Source: JBGTKH01 sp041744735 | GTDB lineage: Bacteria; Planctomycetota; Planctomycetia; Pirellulales; Pirellulaceae | Length of the DNA stretch: 8,238 bases | Direction of reading: 5' to 3' | Assembly (NCBI GenBank): GCA_041744735.1 | Contig: JBGTKH010000582.1 | Span: forward strand, 1-8,238 | Shown here: piece by piece, positions 1 to 6,826 of the stretch | How the letters are laid out: each line of letters begins with the position of its first letter | Numbering within the stretch: position 1 is the stretch's first letter | Translations under genes and position numbers: made by a program | Notes under the pieces: model-generated | Databases searched by the model: none | What the model was told of the DNA's origin: nothing | The model's input: the letters and a program-made list of their open reading frames with translations, nothing else

Positions 1-2546
1 CGGTCCGTGATCGAATCGACTTGCAGATACGCCAGCAGCCGTACGACTTCGCGATTCATCGTCGTGTCGCCAGCCGGAAACTCTTGAGCCAACGCGGCTC
101 GCAGTTGTGGCACGTCGTCGGCCGTCACGCCGCCGCGGTGCATCGCCACTTGCGCCACGCGCAGTATGTCGATGAAGTCGCGGTCACTGACAAAACGCGC
201 CAGCAACTGCCGCGAACGTTCCAGCACCTCCAGTGCATTCTGCTTCTCGGGATGAGCGATGACGAGTGCCAGTGCACCTTCGATAAATAAACGGTGGTTG
301 TCCGTGGTCAGCACCTGCTCTCGCCATTGCTTCTCCGGCAGCAGTTCGAGCAACCGTCGCGCGGCCCAGGCTTCGTAGCGGTCGTCGGACTCGAGCGAAC
401 GAGTCAGCTTGTCCAACGGCGCCGCTTGCCCGGCGCGAGCCAGCGCTTCGATGGCCTTGCGGCGCACGGTGCGATCGCCGTCGTCCAGCAGTTCGACGAG
501 CGCGGTCCGCGTGGCTTCCGTCGGGTGCATGCCCATCAGTTCGGCCACTCTTGCCCGCACCGCTTCGTTCTTGTCCTTCGACAGCCCGATGAGCAATTCC
601 GGCGTCGGCAGCGGGCCGAACAACTGCATCAGGTCCAACGCCCGCGTGCGATAGTACGATGGATTCGCGGTGCTACGCGCCACGCCAGCCAAGGTATGGT
701 CCCATTTGTCGGCGTATTGATTCTTCAACGCGGCGATTTGCTGCCGCGACCACGCGCTTTGCAAATGCGGTTGGCGAATCGCGGCGGTCAGGCCGTCACC
801 CAACGCGCGCACCGCCGCCGGCACGGTCCCTCTCCACGTGATGCGATACACGCCGCCGCCGGTGCCTCGGCCGCCCGTGCAAAAATACAGCCCGCCGTCC
901 GGACCCACGGCCAGGTCGGTCACGTTCAGCGGTTCGCCTTGCAGAAAGACTTCGCTGTTGGCGGTGTACGAGCCGCCGGATTGTTTCAGGTGCACGGCCA
1001 GGATGCGGCCCTCGGACCAATCGGCCAGGAACATCGCATTGTGGTAACGCACGGGGAACATGTGGTGGTTGTAGCTGACGGCGCCGGTGGGTGAGCCGCG
1101 ACCGGTGTCCAACACGGCCGGCAAACTGTCCACGAAATAATCCGGCCATTTCGACCAACCGCTGCGCCAGCCGTATTCGCCGCCGGGAATGATCTGGTAC
1201 AGGCGCGTGGGTCGATACCACGCAGTGCCCTCGTCCGCTTCCATGTCGCTGTCATGCACGAACAGATCGCCTTCACGGTTAAACGTCAGGTCGTACGCGT
1301 TTCGCAAACCGCCGGCGACAAGCTGCAAGGTGTCGCCGTCGATATCCGTTCGAATCACAACCCCGCCGGGCGCTTTGATGCCGACCGCGTGCCCACCTGG
1401 ATCTTCGTACTTGGGCCCCACGAGGTCGCCTTCGTAATAGTCGCGATGCGGGCTCTCCGCGTCATACGGTTTCTCAGGCGATGAGTGATTGCCGACGACG
1501 ACGTAGATCATGCCGTCGGGACCGAGTTGCAGTCCGTGTGGACCGTGCTCGCCCATCTCACCCTTGAATTTCAGCAGCGTGCGAATGTCTTCCAGCTTGC
1601 CGTCTCGGTTTTTGTCGGCCAGCCGATACAGCCCGGTTCCGTCAGGGCCGTCGCCGGTCACAAACACTTCGCCGTTCAGTGCCAGAATGCCCTGACAGTT
1701 CTTTACCTGATCGCAGTACACGCGCGTTTGGTCGGGCACTTGGTCGCGGTTGCTGTCGTAGATCAGCAGCAGCGGCCCGCCTTCGCGCGACGCGATGATC
1801 TGTCCGAACTCGTTGAAGGTCATCGCGATCAACGAGCCAGTTTTCTCGTCGTCCACCAACTGCTGGACTTCAAATTCGTCGGCGATCTGGAAACGCTCGT
1901 ACCTCTCGGTTTGTTCGACGGCCACTTCCTGAGCGCGATCCCACGGCGACGTGCTGCCCAAGGGACCGAACGCTTGTGCTGTGTCCCAACGTGCATCGTT
2001 GTAAATCGCCAGATTCCAGAGCGGCAACGGGGACAGCGAGGCCTTCCACGACGTATCGGTCGAATGCGACGTCCACTGCCCGCCGCGCTGCTTGACCGAC
2101 ACGCGCGCAGCCAATGCCGCAGTCGTTCCGTTTGTGTTCGATACCTTCACTGCCACCAAGTTCGTGCCGCGCGTCAGATATTCCGTGATGTCGTATTTGG
2201 CCATCTTCTTGGATGTCTCACCCGAACCGATGCGGCGGCCATTCACGAACAATTCGTAGTCGTCGTCGGCCGCGATCAAGATCTCGCCACTTTCCGGGTT
2301 GCTCATCGTGAACGACTTGCGGAAGTGGCAAGCCGCTCGCGGCACGCTTTCTTTCTTGTGAGCCTGCGACCAAATCCACTGGGCCTCTTGCGCGTGCAGC
2401 GGAGTGCTCAGCGGCGCCGCACATAACGCGACCGCAAATGCTACAATCACCAACACCCGAGGCGTCAGCAGCCAACGGCTTGGAGACCTGCTCGGCCAAT
2501 GATTTGGAAAGCGATGATGGTCCAACGAGCGAGCGAATCGTTTCAT
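1..2546 (-). CDS. Secreted PVC-type dehydrogenase-like beta-propeller protein with HEAT repeats, 3' end outside window
   Basis: The minus strand reads open from an ATG at 2546 to the left edge: 848 codons with no stop, so the C-terminus is missing. A signal peptide is visible: a long basic n-region (1-30), a hydrophobic core VLVIVAFAVALCAAP (31-45) and likely cleavage after LHA (52). Residues 54-200 resemble a galactose-binding/rhamnosidase-N-type beta-sandwich (DDDYELFVNGRRIG, then a DITEYL turn). Residues 215-570 match the planctomycete/verrucomicrobial sorbosone-dehydrogenase-like propeller (TIGR02604-type, from memory): GPHGLQLGPDGMIYVVVGN, RPTRLYQIIPGGEYGWRSG, GRGSPTGAV and DWSEGRI. EF-hand-like loops occur at 264-273 and 311-320. 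Residues 650-845 are HEAT-like helical pairs. Relatives often end in a CxxCH haem domain; no CxxCH is visible here. It probably oxidises or binds a carbohydrate-like compound outside the cytoplasm; the substrate is unknown. A GAGGA four bases upstream supports the start. It is transcribed away from the transporter operon. Confidence 0.88.
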   Translation of the reverse strand, partial: MKRFARSLDHHRFPNHWPSRSPSRWLLTPRVLVIVAFAVALCAAPLSTPLHAQEAQWIWSQAHKKESVPRAACHFRKSFTMSNPESGEILIAADDDYELFVNGRRIGSGETSKKMAKYDITEYLTRGTNLVAVKVSNTNGTTAALAARVSVKQRGGQWTSHSTDTSWKASLSPLPLWNLAIYNDARWDTAQAFGPLGSTSPWDRAQEVAVEQTERYERFQIADEFEVQQLVDDEKTGSLIAMTFNEFGQIIASREGGPLLLIYDSNRDQVPDQTRVYCDQVKNCQGILALNGEVFVTGDGPDGTGLYRLADKNRDGKLEDIRTLLKFKGEMGEHGPHGLQLGPDGMIYVVVGNHSSPEKPYDAESPHRDYYEGDLVGPKYEDPGGHAVGIKAPGGVVIRTDIDGDTLQLVAGGLRNAYDLTFNREGDLFVHDSDMEADEGTAWYRPTRLYQIIPGGEYGWRSGWSKWPDYFVDSLPAVLDTGRGSPTGAVSYNHHMFPVRYHNAMFLADWSEGRILAVHLKQSGGSYTANSEVFLQGEPLNVTDLAVGPDGGLYFCTGGRGTGGGVYRITWRGTVPAAVRALGDGLTAAIRQPHLQSAWSRQQIAALKNQYADKWDHTLAGVARSTANPSYYRTRALDLMQLFGPLPTPELLIGLSKDKNEAVRARVAELMGMHPTEATRTALVELLDDGDRTVRRKAIEALARAGQAAPLDKLTRSLESDDRYEAWAARRLLELLPEKQWREQVLTTDNHRLFIEGALALVIAHPEKQNALEVLERSRQLLARFVSDRDFIDILRVAQVAMHRGGVTADDVPQLRAALAQEFPAGDTTMNREVVRLLAYLQVDSITD

Positions 2547-2550
2547 GAAA

Positions 2551-2555
2551 TCCTC
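2551..2555 (-). promoter_or_regulatory. Ribosome binding site of the minus-strand dehydrogenase-like gene
   Basis: On the minus strand GAGGA lies four bases before the ATG at 2546-2544. Spacing is slightly short but acceptable. It supports this start, as does the signal peptide that follows; the next in-frame ATG is 80 codons further in, beyond the signal peptide. Confidence 0.55.
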
Positions 2556-2699
2556 GACGGCGACGAGACGCGGAATTGAACGAAAGAATTGACCCGTACC
2601 CAACCACGGTGCGACCCGGCGGACGACCGACCGAATCTGCAATAGGCGCGGAAGAGTACCAACAAACCGGCAAATGAGGCAACAGAGGTTGATGAATTC

Positions 2700-2728
2700 C
2701 GTAGGACGGATTGGCAATCCGTCCTACG
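2700..2728. repeat. Palindromic dispersed repeat, copy 1 (perfect hairpin)
   Basis: The arms CGTAGGACGGATTG (2700-2713) and CAATCCGTCCTACG (2715-2728) are perfect reverse complements around one central G at 2714. The DNA could extrude a cruciform, and either transcript could fold into a stem with a small loop. No T-run follows on either strand, so it does not look like an intrinsic terminator. I recall translated versions (RIANPSY, RTDCQSV) in many spurious planctomycete ORFs, which suggests a dispersed genomic repeat family; that needs a genome search. Confidence 0.85.
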
Positions 2729-2749
2729 TGACGCCAAAGGTTGGATTTG

Positions 2750-2776
2750 GTAGGACGGATTGGCAATCCGTCCCAC
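2750..2776. repeat. Palindromic dispersed repeat, copy 2 (one mismatch)
   Basis: This is a second copy, 21 bases after the first and identical to it except at 2774, where C replaces T. The arms are 2750-2762 and 2764-2776 around a central G at 2763. The mismatch gives an A/C clash in a plus-strand transcript but a tolerated G-U pair in a minus-strand transcript. That would fit, weakly, a role in RNA read towards the dehydrogenase-like gene. Confidence 0.83.
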
Positions 2777-2895
2777 ATTGCGAAGAATGAAAGCGACGAG
2801 TCCAGCAGCAGCGCATGCCATCTTGACTCAGCCGCTAGCAGCCAAGACGCTACCCACGGAAGGCAAGCACGCGGCGGCGGTTCAGCGGGGTTCTA

Positions 2896-2923
2896 TTGAC
2901 CTGCCGCAAGTCATTACTATAGC
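2896..2923 (+). promoter_or_regulatory. Candidate sigma70-type promoter for the transporter operon
   Basis: TTGACC at 2896-2901 matches the -35 consensus at five of six positions. TATAGC at 2918-2923 matches the -10 consensus at its first four positions. The spacer is 16 bases. Transcription would start near 2930, giving a leader of about 97 bases before the lipoprotein start codon. It is the best candidate I noticed in the gap, but it is based on consensus only, and promoter rules in planctomycetes are less certain than in enterobacteria. Confidence 0.42.
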
Positions 2924-3011
2924 ATGCGTTTGCTTTCAGTCTGGGCGGCCCAATCCGTTGTGTGCCGCAAGGCAGATTTGTTCCCTGGCAGAACTCGACA
3001 ACATTCGAAAA

Positions 3012-3018
3012 AAGGCGG
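3012..3018 (+). promoter_or_regulatory. Ribosome binding site that fixes the start of the solute-binding lipoprotein
   Basis: AAGGCGG lies eight bases before the ATG at 3027, a good Shine-Dalgarno position. The peptide that follows is a lipoprotein signal sequence. Together these favour 3027 over the upstream in-frame ATG at 2760, which lies inside a palindromic repeat. Confidence 0.65.
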
Positions 3019-3026
3019 TAGCAATT

Positions 3027-4883
3027 ATGGCTTCGCGTTTCCTGTTTTTGGGCATTGCGGCGTTAACATGCAGTCTTCCGCTGACTGGCTGTGGGCCGAG
3101 CAACGGCAGCACGAACGGGTCCTCCAACGTGACCGGCGGAGGCGGCAACGGCGATAAGGTGACGGTGAACGTCAATGGCGGGCAGCCGAGTACAGCGATG
3201 CCGACTCGTAGCGGCAATCCGCCCGCCAAGGACGATGCGTTACTGATGTACTACGGCGACGATCCCGACACGCTGAATCTGATCCTGTCGAACGACACCG
3301 CCAGCGAGGCATTTCAACGTCAAGTCTACGAGACGCTGGCCGACCGCAAGTTTTCCGATCCGGACGAGTGGGAGCCGGTGCTGGCGGAATCGTGGGAATT
3401 CGACGAGCCGACGCTGACTTATACGATTCACTTGCGGAAAGGCGTTTATTGGCATCCGATGAAGCTGCCCGACGGCACGCCGCTGCCAAAGACGGAGTTC
3501 ACGTCGAAGGACGTCAAATTCACGTTCGATTGCATCCTGAACGAAAACACCGAAGCCGCGGCGCTGCGCAGCTATTTTCAAAACCCGGACGCCAAGGACG
3601 AGTCCGAGAAGTACAAGATCAAAGTCACCGCCGTGGACAAATACACGGTCAAGGTGCAGTGGAGCGAGCCGTACATTCTGGCCCAGGAGTTCACGCTCGG
3701 CATCAGCGTCATGCCGCGGCACGTCTATTCGGTGAACGAAAAGGGCGAGCCGATTTCACTGGACTTTCGCAATTCCAAGGAATTCGCCGACGCCTTCAAC
3801 AATCACTGGGCCAACACGACCATGTGCGGCACCGGCCCGTTGATCTTCAAAGAATGGCGGCGAGAGGACAAGGTGTCGCTAGTGCGCAATCCCGATTACT
3901 GGGGCGCGCCGTATTACTTCAGCAGTGTTGTTTATCTGCACATCTCGAATCCCAACACCGCCCTGCAAAAGGTACTGCAGAACGAATTGGACTGGGGTGC
4001 GATTCCGGAGAAGGATCATTACATGCAGAGCCAGGATGCTGCGACCGTCAAGAGCGGTAAGGTGAAACTGGTCGCGTTCGATTATCCCGGCTATCGCTAC
4101 ATGGGCTACAATCAGAGGCGAGATCTGTTTCAAGACAAGCAGGTGCGCACGGCAATCAGCCACGCGGTGCCGGTCGAGGAAATCATCGACAAGATCTACT
4201 TTGGACTGGCGTCGCGATTGACGGGACCGTTTCTGCCGGGCAGTTCCGCGAGCGACGATACGTTGCCGCCGATTCCTTATGACTTGGACAAGGCCCGGCA
4301 GTTGCTCGATGACGCCGGTTGGAAAGACAGCAATGGAAACGGCACACGCGACAAAGTTGTGGCCGGCAAGAAGGTCGAAGCCGTTTTCGATCTGATGATT
4401 TACGCCGACAGTCCGCAATACCGCCAGATCGCCGAAATCATCCGGGAAAACTGCCGCAAGATCGGCATCGACGCCAAGATCACGCCCACCAAATGGGCGC
4501 TCATGCTGCAGAAGCTGCGCAAGAAAGAATTCGATGCCACGATTCTGGGCTGGGCGCTAAGTTGGAAATCGGACCCGTTCCAGATCTGGCACGGCAGCCA
4601 GGCCGACGCTCCAGAAAGCTCCAACTCGATTGGCTACAGTAACCCGGAAGTGGACCGGCTCATCGAAGAATTGCGCGTCACGATGGACGAGAACAAACAG
4701 AGCGAGCTGTACAAACAGATCCATCGCATCATTTACGACGAACAGCCGTATACCTTCCTGTTCCGGGACAAGGCCACGTCCGGCCATCACGCCCGGCTGC
4801 AGAACATCAACTTCTACAAGATTCGGCCCGCCATCGACACGCGTGAATGGTACGCCACCGAGCCGCGGCTATTGAGCAAGTAA
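3027..4883 (+). CDS. Peptide-type ABC transporter solute-binding lipoprotein (SBP family 5)
   Basis: This 618-residue protein is the extracytoplasmic ligand receptor of a peptide/nickel-type importer. Residues 1-21 are a lipoprotein signal peptide with lipobox LTGC, and Cys22 should be lipidated. A Gly/Ser/Asn-rich flexible linker follows (23-65). The family 5 fold starts near ALLMYYGDDPDTLN (71). The signature region is PVLAESWEF...TYTIHLRKGVYWHP (118-144) followed by FTSKDVKFTFD (158-168). Later family features are GTGPLIFKEWRRED (268-281), RNPDYWG (287-293), DLDKARQLLDDAGW (419-432) with an EF-hand-like DSNGNGTRD loop (434-442), and a C-terminal YSNPEVDRLIEELR (537-550). It is somewhat longer than the usual 500-550 residues, partly from the linker and partly from a charged stretch near 145-195. 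The ligand cannot be read from sequence; oligopeptide is the default guess. Two permease genes follow, the first after 54 bases. Confidence 0.93.
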   Translation: MASRFLFLGIAALTCSLPLTGCGPSNGSTNGSSNVTGGGGNGDKVTVNVNGGQPSTAMPTRSGNPPAKDDALLMYYGDDPDTLNLILSNDTASEAFQRQVYETLADRKFSDPDEWEPVLAESWEFDEPTLTYTIHLRKGVYWHPMKLPDGTPLPKTEFTSKDVKFTFDCILNENTEAAALRSYFQNPDAKDESEKYKIKVTAVDKYTVKVQWSEPYILAQEFTLGISVMPRHVYSVNEKGEPISLDFRNSKEFADAFNNHWANTTMCGTGPLIFKEWRREDKVSLVRNPDYWGAPYYFSSVVYLHISNPNTALQKVLQNELDWGAIPEKDHYMQSQDAATVKSGKVKLVAFDYPGYRYMGYNQRRDLFQDKQVRTAISHAVPVEEIIDKIYFGLASRLTGPFLPGSSASDDTLPPIPYDLDKARQLLDDAGWKDSNGNGTRDKVVAGKKVEAVFDLMIYADSPQYRQIAEIIRENCRKIGIDAKITPTKWALMLQKLRKKEFDATILGWALSWKSDPFQIWHGSQADAPESSNSIGYSNPEVDRLIEELRVTMDENKQSELYKQIHRIIYDEQPYTFLFRDKATSGHHARLQNINFYKIRPAIDTREWYATEPRLLSK

Positions 4884-4937
4884 CGCGAGACAGAAGGACG
4901 CCGGGCCGCGACGATCCTCCGGACGGATTCAGCAAAC

Positions 4938-6824
4938 GTGTGGATCTACATTCTTCGCCGACTGTTGCTCATGATCCCGACGTTGTTCGGGGTCACGGTG
5001 GTATCGTTCTGCATTATGCAGATGGCACCCGGAGATCCGCTGTTGAACCAACTGGGAGCCAGCGGAACGGCCGGCGAATCGAGCCAAACGCGCGAGGCCT
5101 ATCTGATTCAGAAACGCGACTTGAAGCTCGACAAGCCGCTGATTCTGAACTTCAACTACTTCAATGACTACGCCGAGGAGATTCGCGTGGTCGCCCACTA
5201 CCGGGCGATGTCCACGTCGCAGATCGCCGCTGAATTGGAAACCTTGGTCGGCGGTGCCCAGGATGCTGAATCCGCGTCTCGGTTGCAGTTTCTCAAAAGC
5301 CTGGGCATCAAGCAATTTGAGCAGCAGCTCAATCCGCCCGATCTGACGGACGAGCAACTCGAAGCCTCTCGGATGACGCGCGAACAGTGGCAGCAGCGCA
5401 AACAACAAATCCGCGAAAATCTGGCACGCGCGGTGGAAGGCTACATTCAAATCTGGTGCGAAGACACGGGCAAACATGGTGTCCCGGCGGCGATCGACAT
5501 TTTGCAATCGTCCAACGCCGGCCTGGATTTAAAGATCGGGGCCATCCGTTCGCTGGCAGCGCTGGTCGTCAATCCGTTCGAGTACACGTTTTCGTCGGAG
5601 CCGACGTTGGACGAAGCAAATCGCGTTGTCGCTACGTGGAATATCCTCTGGCAACAAGAGAAGCACGACTTCCCGGACGTCGATCCGGACCGGCGTAAAG
5701 CGGTGTTACAAAGAGTCGCCGAGGTCGTCGCGCGAGGCGATCGCAGCGAAATGTTTCAGGCGCTGCAGAGCGGCGACTTCGACCGCGACGACGCACCTGT
5801 CTTCGCCGACATGCTGCTGGGCGAATCGACATTGGCCGAGAAAGCATTCGCCGCCGAGTTTCTGCGGCTGTACATTTCCAAGCGAGTCCGCGTCGACGTG
5901 CCGCGTACTGCCAAGGCCGACGAGGTTGAACAGGTCTCGCAGAATTGGCTGTCGCATTATCAAGCCCGGCAAGCGGACTACCAAGTCGGCCTGGGCAAAA
6001 AACTTTGGTACATCGTCGGCGATACACAATATGCACACATGGTGTGGCGGCTGGTCACATTCCAGTTCGGCCGCTCGGCCCTGAAAACTCGCGAGCCTGT
6101 GTCGCAGATGCTGTGGCGCGGTGCCGTTGTCTCGGTGCCATTGATGTTCATGGCGCAGATCGTGATCTACATCATTGCCGTTCCGCTGGGCGTTGTCTGT
6201 TCGGTCAATCGCGGCCAGTGGCTAGACCGGCTGATCTCACTACAACTGTTTTTTCTCTATTCCGTTCCGCCGTTTGTGGCCGGGATGATGTTCTTGCTGT
6301 TCTTCTGTTACGGCAGCTACCTGAAGTGGTTTCCGATGGAGCGGCTGCACTCACCCGGCGCCGAAGACTTTGGCTTCTGGCGGTACGTGCTGGATTATCT
6401 GTGGCACGCGTTCTTGCCGGTCACGTGCTTGTCGCTGTTCAGTCTGGCGGGGCTGGCGATGTATGCCCGGACCAGCATGCTGGACGTGTTGGGGCAAGAC
6501 TACATTCGCACGGCTCGAGCCAAAGGCGTTTCGCACACCAAGGTTGTGCTGAAACACGCGCTTCGCAACGGCATGATTCCCATCATCACGCTGTTCGCCA
6601 ATTTCCTGCCGGCACTGTTGGGCGGCAGCGTATTGATCGAAGTAATTTTCAACGTGCCTGGATTGGGCCGGCTAGGATTTGTTTCGATTGAGCAGAAGGA
6701 TTTTCCCACGCTCATGGCGCTGATTTACATCGACGCGCTGGTGGTGATGCTCAGTATTTTGATGACCGACATTCTGTACGTGTTCGTCGACCCACGAATT
6801 AGTTTTGAAGGGCAAGGCAAATAG
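4938..6824 (+). CDS. DppB-type peptide ABC transporter permease with a large extracytoplasmic insertion
   Basis: The GTG at 4938 begins MWIYILRRLLLMIPTLFGVT, the classic opening of this permease family. A weak GGACGG lies 11 bases upstream. TM1 spans about 9-29, followed by APGDP (30-34) and LKLDKPLILNFNYF (62-75), matching the family's GLDKPLPVQY segment. The family alignment resumes only at about 365 (YAHMVWRLVTFQFGRS), so roughly 290 residues (77-365) are inserted. They are hydrophilic and mostly helical in character. Further TM segments lie near 395-421, 433-459, 484-510, 547-571 and 588-615. The EAA loop that contacts the ATPase is intact (521-548, DYIRTARAKG ... LRNGMIP), as is the VPGLGRLGF motif (573-581). 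At 628 residues it is about twice the usual 310-340. By standard DppB topology the insertion lies outside the membrane, on the side of the binding protein. The next permease starts two bases after this stop, so the two are probably translationally coupled. Confidence 0.93.
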   Translation: MWIYILRRLLLMIPTLFGVTVVSFCIMQMAPGDPLLNQLGASGTAGESSQTREAYLIQKRDLKLDKPLILNFNYFNDYAEEIRVVAHYRAMSTSQIAAELETLVGGAQDAESASRLQFLKSLGIKQFEQQLNPPDLTDEQLEASRMTREQWQQRKQQIRENLARAVEGYIQIWCEDTGKHGVPAAIDILQSSNAGLDLKIGAIRSLAALVVNPFEYTFSSEPTLDEANRVVATWNILWQQEKHDFPDVDPDRRKAVLQRVAEVVARGDRSEMFQALQSGDFDRDDAPVFADMLLGESTLAEKAFAAEFLRLYISKRVRVDVPRTAKADEVEQVSQNWLSHYQARQADYQVGLGKKLWYIVGDTQYAHMVWRLVTFQFGRSALKTREPVSQMLWRGAVVSVPLMFMAQIVIYIIAVPLGVVCSVNRGQWLDRLISLQLFFLYSVPPFVAGMMFLLFFCYGSYLKWFPMERLHSPGAEDFGFWRYVLDYLWHAFLPVTCLSLFSLAGLAMYARTSMLDVLGQDYIRTARAKGVSHTKVVLKHALRNGMIPIITLFANFLPALLGGSVLIEVIFNVPGLGRLGFVSIEQKDFPTLMALIYIDALVVMLSILMTDILYVFVDPRISFEGQGK

Positions 6825-6826
6825 GC

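Larger units (their letters stand above)
2547..3026. other. Divergent intergenic region
   Basis: This 480-base stretch separates two divergently transcribed genes. It contains two palindromic repeat copies (2700-2728 and 2750-2776), a candidate promoter facing right (2896-2923) and the ribosome binding site of the lipoprotein gene. The frame of the lipoprotein gene stays open upstream through the second repeat, back to an ATG at 2760, but that stretch has no signal peptide or family similarity and I read it as non-coding. I saw no convincing promoter for the minus-strand gene, no T-tract terminator, and nothing recognisable in 2556-2699 or 2777-2895. Confidence 0.7.

Noticed and set aside
294..1094. 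Long plus-strand open frame of 266 codons opposite the dehydrogenase-like gene
   Set aside because: It is antisense to a gene with clear family motifs, has a low-complexity Arg/Gln/His-rich translation and no recognisable domain. The same holds for the 313-codon frame at 1485-2426.
2610..2680. Sigma70-like promoter for the minus-strand gene (TTGTTG, 15-base gap, TATTGC on the minus strand)
   Set aside because: The -35 match is only three of six and the spacing is short; not better than chance.
2700..2776. Hairpins as intrinsic terminators
   Set aside because: No T-tract follows either stem on either strand, and no gene ends towards them.
2218..2778. Minus-strand open frame of 186 codons with RIANPSY-like segments
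   Set aside because: Its N-terminus is translated palindromic repeat and the rest overlaps the true minus-strand gene in another frame.
5387..6084. Plus-strand alternative-frame ORFs (5387-5698, 5626-6084) inside the permease insertion, suggesting a frameshift or a separate gene
   Set aside because: The permease frame is continuous across the whole region and resumes the family motifs afterwards in the same frame; the alternative frames have Arg/Ser-rich shadow composition.
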